Shown: positions 36,501-46,695 of the stretch, in pieces
How the letters are laid out: each line of letters begins with the position of its first letter
How positions within the stretch are numbered: position 1 is the first letter of the stretch
Assembly (NCBI RefSeq): GCF_003073045.1
Contig: NC_037599.1
Coordinates: 19,844,555-19,908,554, forward strand
DNA from: Pomacea canaliculata
Taxonomy: Eukaryota > Mollusca > Gastropoda > Architaenioglossa > Ampullariidae
Direction: 5' to 3'
Length of the DNA stretch: 64,000 nucleotides
Made by a program: the position numbers and the translations under genes
The notes under the pieces: generated by a model
What the model was told of the DNA's origin: nothing
The model's input: the letters and a program-made list of their open reading frames with translations, nothing else
Databases searched by the model: none

Positions 36501-39500
36501 AAGTGTAACAGCCGTCGCAGCAGGTCGAGTCCATCTGCTGGTGCCTCTGCTAGCATGTCATCCAGTGATCTTTTGGCTCTGTCAGCAACATATCATTGAC
36601 ATCAAATGCTCACTTGGACCTTATTTTTCTAAAATATAACATTACCAAATTAATTATATTGAAAGGCTTTAACACACTATTATCAGCATCACTATGAAGC
36701 AAAAATGTTTTAAGCAAATATGACATTAGTATAGTTGAATTTTATGAAACAATTGTAGCAGAAAAATACTACAATGAGTGGAACAACAACGAAAACTGTA
36801 TAAAAATCAATGGCCTTTTGCTTACTTTCCTGATGCCTTATCAAGAACAGATGAGCCATATGTAGACCTCAGACTTTCTATATCTGTTGACAAATTACTC
36901 ATTGTAATAAATGAGTCATTAACAGAAGTTCAGTGTGTTTCATACCTTGATCTATTTTGATTTAAATCTGCATGATTAGTAAATGTTAACTGCTATAATT
37001 CACACCAGTAAAGATACATAAGCTTTACCATCTACCAATATCTAGCTGAAGCATTTCCAAAACACAACTAGCTTCATAATATCATATAATAAAGGTAAGT
37101 TTTGACAGTAAGTTTTAAAAATTTCTTATTACAACCTCTCTTTTCGAGCAAAAAATGGTAATAGCCAATAATTTAAAGTGATATGCTAAACTGCAGAGCC
37201 ACATATCTACTAAATGCAATATTATTGTTTTTCATCACCATAAGTAATGTTCATTTCTGCTTGAGGTGTGGCTGTCAAATTCTATAGCCTTCAGGATTCG
37301 ACTGTCAAAGTGTGACATAGTCTATGTTACTTTGTGTTCAAAAGTTTTCATTTTAAAAATCATATTAAACATAGCTATTTCTTTTGAAAAAGCATTTACA
37401 TGGTGAACTGATGAGGTAGGAAAAGCTGATTTCTGCTTATTTTGTACATATAAGCTTGTTTTATCCTTCTATTTCTTTTAGCATTTGAAAAAACATTTTG
37501 ACAGCAGCTAGGATATTTTCCTGCATTCCAAGGTAACTATAAGCACCATCTCATCCTTTATTTGCAAATGCACTATCAAGCAAAAATTGCTTGACTAAGC
37601 ATACTTAACAAGCTAACCTGCACGGCTAGGAGGTGGTATGCTACTCATGATGCGTTCAATCTGATTCAGTGTGGAGGAGCCTGGAAAGAGGGGTTTGCCC
37701 AAAAGCATTTCTCCCAGGATACAGCCTAGACTCCACATGTCCACTCCTTTTGTGTATCTGCAGCAGAAAAGTGTGACAGAGCTCAATGTTTAAAATTCAG
37801 AATAATTAGTATTTCAGGTGAAGCTAATCAAACATGCAACACAGTTATAAAATGACAAGAAAAAGACAGTAACAATTTCTATGAATAGTCTGACATTCAT
37901 TCACATGCATTTGTACATTGTGTTACAGTTCAGATTTTTTGCTCATCCACAAGGTACGTATTTTTCAACCATGTAAACTGTAAATAGTTAAGATAAATGT
38001 GATCCCACTAGACATTAATAAAAACTATGATCTTAAAAAAATGGAACACTTTCTTCACTGGTCTGACTTGTTTTAAAAAAAATATCTCAAACTGAAATGA
38101 TATTCCCGTAGCTTACCTGTGAGATGCTAACAAAATCTCTGGTGCTCTATACCATCGTGTGGCAACATATTCTGTCAGGTTAGGGTCTCCTGCTTCATCT
38201 ATGCCGATCTGTGTCAGTGATCGTGCTAACCCAAAATCACACAATTTTACCACACATTCACTGTCCAGTAGTATGTTAGATGGCTGAAACAAAACCCCCA
38301 AAATAAAACTGCATTTCAATCTTCATTTTGTTTTAAAGTACATTGAGAATATGGAAAAAATAATTTTTTACTGTTTTTTTTTTTCAGTTTCAATCAACTA
38401 ATCAATCAACCAACCAAGCAGTCAATCATTAAAAAAATTAAAGCACTTTATCACTTTTCTTCATTCAAATATTGCTGATCACTAGAACAGCAGCTTGTGA
38501 GTAAACACTGATAAATAAACTAACAAATTTTATGTCTTTTATCAAATTCAAAACAAAGAAACAAACATTTTGTTGCAGCAATTCATTTGACACTTTGTTT
38601 TCCAACATTATTTAAAACAATCTCAGTTTACATTTATTTGGTTTGTGTAGGCCTATATTTCAAAAACAAAAATCTGATGCTATAGGAACTTACCTTCAAG
38701 TCTCTGTGGATCACATTTCCTGAGTGCAAGTATTTGATAGCTTTGAAAAGTTGATACATAACATAACGTTTGTGTACATCCTTCAGAATGTTTCCCCGCT
38801 TTATGACATTGTGCAGGTCTGTTTCTGTTGAACAGAATCGCATTTCTCAATAACATCAGACCAATGCCTGTAGAAAATTCTCTTTTTCTCTCTGTAATTT
38901 GATTTGACATTAAACAGATTAGTGATGTCATCCTAGCCCTTACACATGCGAATAAAGTGTCCAAAACACATTTCTCCCTCCGTTTAACTCTCTTGTCTTC
39001 TTTTGGTCTCGATCTCTGCTGTTGCATTCATCCAACAGTCCCTTCAACCATCACAAGATAAAGGGATTGGCCTAAACATAAACGTCTTTCTTCTAAATGA
39101 TGGACACACTTAACCCTAAGAACCAATAATAATGGTGTCTTTAATATATAGCTGAGTCTCCTCAGCTTTTCCTCTAACATGCATGATTTGAAACAACAAT
39201 ATAGCATTTTACCCATGAACTCAAAAACCAAGTAGATGTCTTTGTCATTTTCAGCTTTGATAACATTGTGTAGTTTAATCACATTGGGATGGTCTCCAAA
39301 TTCTTGAAGAAACATTATTTCACGGAATGTCCTCTGCAATTCAAATTGAAAATTCTTTTAATTTTCAGCATGATAAGAACTACATACATTTTCACTTTGG
39401 CATTGTAAATCAAAAGAAAGACGAGTATACAATGAAGCAATGGAAGCTTTCACAATGTACAACATCAAACAAACAAAAGATGAGGCAAATATTCATTTAT

Positions 39501-40583
39501 ACATGAAGAGATGAAAGAGATTATATTAAAACTTTTCAGTTTAATTTTGATTTCTGAAAGAATGTATATGAAGATACATTAGATGTATGAAAAAATAATA
39601 GAATAAATAATACAATTTCACTTCAAATTTAAGGTTCCAGCAAGGAGACCTGACAGGTATCAAATGTTATAACAAAAGAGTTCAAACTTCTGAAGTCCAG
39701 GTGCTTATATAATTTGAGCAGTAGGCATAAAAATTGCCAAGAATTAAATTAATTCAGTAAAAACAAACCTGTGCATCAGTCTGATTTCTGAAGGCATCAA
39801 AGATTTTTTTGACAGCTACCACCTCTCCTGTGCGTCTGTCGATAGCTTTCCAAACAATTCCATATGCCTGTTCATACAAAATCTAACACATTATATTATA
39901 ATATCTTTTTTTATAACAATCGGTCATGCATGGGAATGTTGGTGTTCAACAATATAATAACGGCAACAGGAATAAGAAAGAGGATACAATGATTATTTAA
40001 ACACATGATGTTCACACACACACACACGTTAAATGAACATGAAAGAAAACTGCATGCATGCTTTTCGACATGCTGGAGATCGAGGAAATCAGAATTAGAA
40101 ATGGAGATTCTAGTGTTATGTGACAAAAAATTAACATAAATGAAATAAATATAAAGATATAAATCTCTCTCTCACACACACACATACACCCATGCATGTA
40201 CGTACGCACACACACACACACCCATGTAACACAAGCACCCACATATATATTGACACGATCGACGTCAGACACGATCGTCTTCAGTGTTATACTTTCATAT
40301 ACAGTGATTTTAAAAAAGGTAGTTGTTAACTTGTATGTGTTGAGTAATACAGTTTGTGCGTCGGTCTTCAATCTACCATTTCTGGCATTACAGAAAAATG
40401 CTGAAAATCAAACTTGCTAAGACTCGACTTGGCAAATTATACTGTGCCCCGAAAACAACAGGCACATCAACTATAGAACTTATCGAATGATTCAATAAAC
40501 GAAACTTCGCGGCTCACCCCTTTTCCAAGTCTCTTTTTGATTTCATACTTTTTGGTAATATGAGGCTCTATTTCTGAACTCAT
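33543..40583 (-). CDS. MAPK15: Mitogen-activated protein kinase 15 (ERK7/ERK8)
   Basis: MAPK15 is an atypical, self-activating MAP kinase that acts in ciliogenesis, autophagy and genome stability. Thirteen coding exons in transcript order: 40583-40518, 39867-39769, 39333-39213, 38824-38694, 38283-38117, 37757-37618, 36883-36826, 36578-36444, 36120-36015, 35623-35383, 35125-35007, 34741-34613, 33731-33543. All are GT-AG and phase-consistent, giving 566 residues (human 544). Kinase domain about residues 13-305: glycine loop [11 protein letters not shown] (20-30), catalytic Lys42 (VAVK), HRDLK at 135-139, DFG at 155-157, and the dual phosphorylation motif TEY at 176-178 in [18 protein letters not shown] peptide at 340-343 aligns with the LC3-interacting YxxI of human MAPK15. 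A basic [14 protein letters not shown] stretch follows, then a Pro/Gln-rich tail ending [20 protein letters not shown]. The gene looks complete and active. Its 58-nt exon (36826-36883) was found by phase and by the [14 protein letters not shown] match. Confidence 0.96.
34528..34596 (+). mobile_element. Retroposon 3' tail fragment
   Basis: gcagcaccttaggcttat...gcactttacaaatcc followed by (atc)n resembles the GCGCCTTGAG...GCGCTTTATAAAT(tri)n end shared by many LINEs and SINEs. It lies in a MAPK15 intron, next to the donor of exon 34613-34741. Confidence 0.45.
40013..40225. repeat. CA-rich microsatellites in MAPK15 intron 1
   Basis: Interrupted (CA)n runs at about 40013-40028 and 40171-40223, the second containing catgcatgtacgtacg. 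Confidence 0.8.
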
Positions 40584-42187
40584 CTCTGAATATATTTGGG
40601 TTGAAAAGTTGGCTTCTCTGCAAAACCGTCATTGATGGCGGATAAACATGTCTATCGGGGTGTAAGAAGTACAGAAATAGTTCATAATATTTCTTAGACG
40701 TACAGATTATTTTAAGGTTTTGTAGGAAATTTAAAGAAATATTACAATATAAAATTGTATTATTTTATATAATTTCTTGCTTAATTTTAAATTTTCGATC
40801 ACTTTTATTACAAATTTCGTTTACGCGTATAAATATTTTCACAGCAACAAGGCACTACGCAAAGCTTAGTGATGTCATAGGTTAATGTGTGATTATGTGC
40901 TGTCTCTGTGACGACAGGGCATGGCCCGGAAGAAAAAGTTTCGCGAAAAATATATGGATACTGCTGAATTAAGAAAAATTATTAAAAGTCGCTTGTTTTC
41001 TTTCAGTCATAACAGACGGTGTATGTGTTCATATGAAGGAATCAATATAAAATATTATGCAATTTTAATCGTTACTTACACTTGTGATTAAATGTTATGC
41101 GTCACGTGATAAGGAGAAAGAAATTTTAGAGGACTCAGGTAGACCATTATAAATCACAAACGACCGGCGAAGTCCACAATCCAAATATTCGTTCAAAATT
41201 CTTTATATTATTACCAGCTTAACTTTCAGTATCAAACACACTTCAACTGGAACTGATTAAACCATGGATTTAATTTGTGTAAGATTGTCTGCCCTTAAAC
41301 CATTACTTTCAAATCTCTTTTAAACTCTTGCTTATTTATTTTTGTTTTTTTTAAGTATTTCTAGTAATATATCTTCCTTCAGTCTCGTCTTGTCTTACTG
41401 AGTGTGCCTGAGTACTGCTTTTCGTGCCTGGATGGTTGTTCATCCTGTTTTCTTATTATTATATTGTTAACTGCAATTAATGACGGAATTTTTAAATTTT
41501 TCTCAATTGGATCAGCGTTCTGAAATATCTATTTTTGATTTTGATTTTTGATTTTTTTGTAAAGTAAGTCATTGTTCTACATAAAAATCACCTTGATCCA
41601 TCGTGGAATATATTTCGTAGAAATGTAGCTCTGGCTCCTTTGAGCGATGGGTAAAAAGGGAGGTTACTTTCACGAGATTCGTGGGAACCAAGGGCTGAAA
41701 GGTAGGACTACTCTGAAATATATTTCTTTTTGGATTGAAATAGTATATCTATATTGTAGTCGGAGTGGGAGGACTAAGCGCACGTGCAAGGACGAAAGAG
41801 CGTGAATGGCGAAAGTTTTCGGAATGCGTGTATCGATGAGGTAAAAAAGAGGTGTAACGACAGAAGACACGAGTGAGAGAGACGTGTCAACGCTATAGCC
41901 GTTACGTCTGGGGCTGTTGTAATACCGTGAGGAACATTGGAGCTGGGGATATTCTGATCCCCAGTTTCGCACTGGATTATCTGTGTGGGAGCACATTTCA
42001 CTGAAAGCGCGAGTGTGGGGTGGTAGAAGTTTCGCCTTAGCCAGCACTATCGACTGGCGTTTGAGCAAAACGATTCAGAACCCACGAAAGTGTTGTGTTC
42101 TTGTGAAAGATTGAGAGATCGACCGCACTTTCCCTACTACATTTACACTGGCCGGTGTGCCGAAAGATTAACTTTATTTGTAACCAG
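40584..42187. promoter_or_regulatory. Divergent interval between MAPK15 and the GNAT gene
   Basis: It must contain the MAPK15 promoter (minus) and the first noncoding exon of the GNAT gene (plus). A YY1-like gatggcgga lies about 50 bp upstream of the MAPK15 ATG (40634-40642). A splice donor at 42188 (taaccag/gttagt) marks the end of the likely GNAT leader exon; the frame reading into it has a stop and no ATG, so it is noncoding. Exact starts are not visible. Confidence 0.4.
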
Positions 42188-42661
42188 GTTAGTATGAGAA
42201 ACTGGACAGGGTTTCCCATCGTGTAGATAAATCACATGTAACTAATCACTTTAAGAAAATTAACTAAGTGGCTTGGTGATCTGTAATCATTGAAAAAGTT
42301 TAGGTTGGAGGTCTCGATCGAGAGAGTACTTCTATTTATAATAAACTTGGGATAATAATAATTTTCTTCATCGCGTCAGTGATCAACATACTTTTGATAC
42401 CTGTGAAAATTTAAATAGGGACAAAGTTCACAATTGGTATCATCAGATTTATATTTTTTGGCTATGTACGTTTTTCTGCTGATTCGATGAAACTTGCATG
42501 ATTTTTCTTGAAGCAAAAGGGTATAAACACTCAACAGTTTTAAATGGTCAGAAAACCCACAACAGTTATAAATAACTAGGATCTAAATGTTACGGATGAG
42601 AAAACATGATTACTGAAGATCTTAATTTGAAGAGGTAAAGTTTAGTTTAAAAAAACGTGTT

Positions 42662-43189
42662 TACAGTAATCCCTCGTTTATCGTGGAAGATGCGTTCCAG
42701 AATCACCCGCAATAACAAAAATCCGCAAAATAGAAACAATATATTTATTTATGTATTTACACACTATATTAAGGCTTTATAAACCCTCCCCTTACTTTTT
42801 CACTACGTAAACCTTTCCCATTTCCTTAATAGCCATTCCACCACTGTTGCATGTTTACAATTGTGAGTAGGCGTGTAGCATCTCAGGCAAGCGATGCTGG
42901 TTCTCGTTTCAGAGCAAATACATGCACTATTTACTGTAATTCATATTTATTTTATTATTTATAACATTTCTTTATTGTTAAATTAATAATAGTAATATAT
43001 TTTACACACTTTGAGCTTTTTTCATTAAAAATTCATGAAAATATATATATTTTCGACTGATCAAATTTTGCAGAAAATCCGCGAAGAAGTGTAGATTTGC
43101 AAATCACTTTTCATGTTAATTTCTTTTACAAACCCACGATATAGTGAATCCGCAAAAGGTGAGGTGCGTAGTGGCTAAGGATTACTGTA
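42662..43189. mobile_element. MITE with 11-bp perfect ends, Tc1/mariner-pogo type
   Basis: A 528-bp element begins tacagtaatcc (42662-42672) and ends ggattactgta (43179-43189), a perfect terminal inverted repeat that includes the TA target duplication. Subterminal sequence (ccctcgtttatcgtgg at the left, cccacgatatagtgaatccgc at the right) matches the style of pogo/Tigger-type non-autonomous elements. No transposase frame is present. It sits in the first intron of the GNAT gene. Confidence 0.85.
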
Positions 43190-43339
43190 CTTAGCAGATG
43201 CAGAAAGCATCTTTAATTTACGTCATTACTACCATCTATTATGTATCATGTGTTCTAAGCATTAATATAAAATATATAACCACTTTTGTTCTCTCTTTTT
43301 GTTTTTCCCCAGGAGAGAAAGTTTTCATCACTAAGTGAC

Positions 43340-45276
43340 ATGGAAGTTGACGTGAGAAATTAAGTCTTCTAAACATTTGGATGCTGTGAAAAGATGTCAG
43401 CACAGAGCAACACATCAGAATGCTCTGTGCACATGTGTATGAGAGAGAGAAAGGGGGTGGGTGAGATTGGAGATAAATTGATTATATTCACCTTTATAGA
43501 TTTACAAATAATGGTAATTTAGATTCAGGTAGTGTATTTACCTGGTGTTTAAAAAAATTGAAAAAAAATATCGGTGCAGTTGTTTATACTTCAGTAGTGC
43601 ATGTTTGCTCTTCTATCACTCGTATATTGGCCATGTCTTATTCTTGTTCTTACATGGCTAAAAGCATGTGCTTTAGGAGTGTGAGTATATGCTATACAAA
43701 TTTTGCATTTATTATTATTCATTAAGGTAGTGTTTCAATCAAGGTAAATCAGCATTGGTTCTTTATTTAGTTTATTTAGATGTGAGAAGAAAATGAACAT
43801 AGGATGAATTTTTTATTATTTCAGAAAATATCCAGGACAGCATGCAATAGTTCTTTTCAAAGACAAACTACAGAAAGGTAAATTCAAAAGATTGTAATTA
43901 AATGGATGAATGTGCATACTTATTTATTTTTAAATTGTGCATTATTTAAAATTCAGAAAACTATTATTATAATGCATTAACTTTCTTCCACCGCAGAAGA
44001 ACAGTTTCAGTTAGAATGTATAGAAAACATATGTGAAAGAGATTAATTTCATTATCTGTGTTCTTATTCTGTTAATCAGCATAAATCTGTAAATACATTT
44101 TCAGAATGGCACAAGAAGAAGAAATGGATGTAGTCATTCAAATCCTGAAATGTGTAAGGTAAGGTACTTGATAGTTTATCTTGCCACTTGATTACCACAA
44201 ATATGACAGTCTTGTTCAGTATTCAGTATTGAATCTATAGCACACAGGCCTGTTCAGGTGATAACCTCTACCTAGTATAATGTCATGTTTGTTAATTGTC
44301 AATGGTGAGCACATGCTTGCATTATGCAGGTCAGAGATCATTGACATCAGCTAGCTCATAAGAAATTATAGGCTGCACATAAATACCTGTTGGTTTTTTT
44401 TTTAAACATTGAACATATCACATATCAGTATTATATAGGAGAGGTGGTTTGACAGCTGTTGTTGCTTCTACAAAGAAATGTTACTTCTTTATCTTTCAAC
44501 TCACAGTCATTATTCTTGTTGTGTGAGTCTACTCACCTTTCCCTCCACTGTTACATGTGTAAATATAGTTTCCCAAAACCACATTCATACTGAAAATAAC
44601 TCAAGAATGTCTAATAATAATTTTGGGTTTGCTTTTCTTATGTTCATTTAACTTCAGGTTCTCCCACTGCATCATTAATAGACCTTTTAGATGCAAATAC
44701 ATGTCGCAGATGTCATTGCTACAGCATTCATAAATTTTTTGTAAAATATACATTCAACCTACCTTATGACCATTTCAAAATAATATTGGATGCTTTGAGT
44801 ATGTTGACTTGCCAGTGATGCTGTGCCTATTTCTTCAGATGTTAAACAACATAAGCATTCATGCAGAAGAGAGCAGTGCAGCAGCTGGATACTTCAGAAA
44901 GCTGTCCTCAGAGGTTAGTGGATGTGCCTACACAATCCCAGAGGATCATGTGGCTTTGTTTGCCACGTGCCAAAAGTTCAGACCTGAGCCAGTTGGTGTC
45001 ATTGTGTTTAAAATAGCAAACACAGATGATGTGGACAATAAAATTAGTTTTCAATTTGTCCTACAGTTGTGTCAAGGACATGGCATAGGGAAGCAGCTGC
45101 TGGAAGGAGCACTTAAGAAAATTTCATTGGCCAATCATAAAAGGATTGTGCTGGATGCTTGTAAGCGTTCTGTTGGGTTTTACAAGAGGCATGGTTTCCA
45201 GCAGGTTGGTTCACCTGTCCTTCCAGTACGTGGCTCACCCATGTTTGCAACCTTGTTTCACATGGAGAAACAGTGA
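43340..45276 (+). CDS. GNAT-family N-acetyltransferase
   Basis: Acetyl-CoA-dependent N-acetyltransferase of the GNAT fold; substrate not determinable from sequence. Model exons: 43313-43351 (ATG at 43340), 43825-43877, 44105-44153, 44839-45276. Phases stay open throughout, giving 183 residues; the alternative start is the ATG at 44106 (152 residues), favoured if the first exons are leader. The third exon ends in a triple tandem donor (gtaaggtaaggta); only the first (44154) keeps frame into MLNNISIHAEES. The C-terminal half carries the acetyl-CoA loop QGHGIGKQLLEGAL and the motif B region FYKRHGFQQVG. A distant resemblance to actin acetyltransferase NAA80 (arrangement of the VGSPV segment and C-terminal MEK) is weak. 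No signal peptide or membrane segment. Convergent with the bHLH gene; an ATTAAA at about 45537 may end the transcript. Confidence 0.8.
43660..43725 (+). mobile_element. Retroposon 3' tail fragment
   Basis: tgctttaggagtgtgagtat followed by atgctatacaaat and (tta)n is another diverged copy of the GCGCTATATAAAT-type tail. It lies in a GNAT-gene intron. Too short to assign to a family. Confidence 0.4.
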
Positions 45277-45864
45277 AGACTGCATGTGTTTCTCCTTGAC
45301 ATTGAATTTTTTCCATGTTCAACATAAATGTGTTCATTGGCCATCTTTAATGCTCAAACCTAGTGTAGCAGGTTTAAGAGTGGTGTGTGTGTGTGCATGT
45401 ATGCATATGTTTGTTTATGTACATCTTTATATCTAGTTACACACATGCACAATGAATACTTAAGTTATATATATATTTGTTTAGTAACAGTAAAATTGAG
45501 ATGCTTGTGAATTTTGTTAGGTGCATAATAGTTTCATTAAAGTTGTAACCTGTTTATGGTGACATTTTTATTTTACTCCTTTGATTGACATTTTTTGTTC
45601 AGATCACAAAAGGTCAAAATAATAGTATCATTTTAGTTGTTTTTATGGCATTATGTGGTGTCATCAAATAGCAAGTGCTGGAGTCAGCTACTCATACAAA
45701 ATATGTTTTAAAGAGCAGCATTCCAGCTGGTCAGTCCTGCATGCTTTTTATAACTTTATTTGTTAATTCCTAGTTTGATGAAAACTTCAGCTAGGCTATT
45801 GTGAAACATGTTACAGTATGTATCTTTTATGGGACACTGCTATACATTTTCATTGTAACTTTAG

Positions 45865-46030
45865 GGATAACCATCGCTTGATGGTCATTGTGCTTGACTT
45901 GTAAGCAAAAGGCTGCCGATTCAGGTCTTGTTTGTGCTACTATTGAAAAACTCCCAACGTTTATCTAAGAGTAATGCATAGCTGATTCATATGTGGGAAG
46001 ACAAAATGCAGCAGAAGAATGAGTTTGGCT
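45865..46030 (+). mobile_element. Degenerate tRNA-derived SINE (Thr-like head)
   Basis: The head reads cgcttgatggtcattgtgc, then cttgtaagcaaaagg, which resembles a tRNA-Thr anticodon arm (TGT), then a B-box-like gattcaggtcttg. An unstructured body of about 100 bp follows. The acceptor stem does not pair, so this is not a tRNA gene. Downstream of the GNAT gene. Confidence 0.5.
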
Positions 46031-46695
46031 TCAGTCTGTACATGCTGTGTCTTAGACAATGTGAACCACTTCTAATTCAATGTATCTTAATTTATAACCA
46101 CAAGGCAAAGGGATCTTTAAACATTTTACTTGTAACTTAGATTTTTTTTTTCTCACTTGTTAGGTTACAAGTGCATGTAATACAACATGCAAGGGGAGTA
46201 AAAATTATCTTGTTTTCATTCCTTTTACCTTAAAAGAGTCTTGAACTAATTAGTATTGCCCATGATAATTGACACATTCTGATATGTTTTGCAAGTAAAC
46301 TTTAATAAAGAAATTGGGTGCAAAGTAAATTGCCCCCTCTTCCCCAGTTAAATTCAAGAAGACATAGGAAAGTAGTCACCAATGCAATAATGCATTCATT
46401 CCTGCAAAAAAGATTGAAAAAAAAACTACCTGCAGTGTATTTACCATTTCAGTAGTTAGTTGCACCAAGATGGTCATCGTTGACTTCCCCACATACATGC
46501 ACATGCAGCCTTCTAGAACAAAATGCCTGGTACATCTAAAAAGGTTTCTTATTATTGAAATCAGCAGATTTCAAGTCACCTATGCCATCATATGACGGAA
46601 GTCCAATCCCTTCTTCATGCCTGATTAATGGTAGAAAGACAGGCCCAATGTACCAGCATTGACTGGAGGTAAAAGAAGAAGCCAGTTGAGGCCAG

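Noticed and set aside
36778-36960. 60-residue plus-strand open frame in MAPK15
   Set aside because: It covers the antisense of the 58-nt MAPK15 exon, which is supported by phase and by homology.
45865-45940. tRNA-Thr gene
   Set aside because: The anticodon-arm and B-box resemblance is real, but the stems do not pair and retroposon-like sequence follows.
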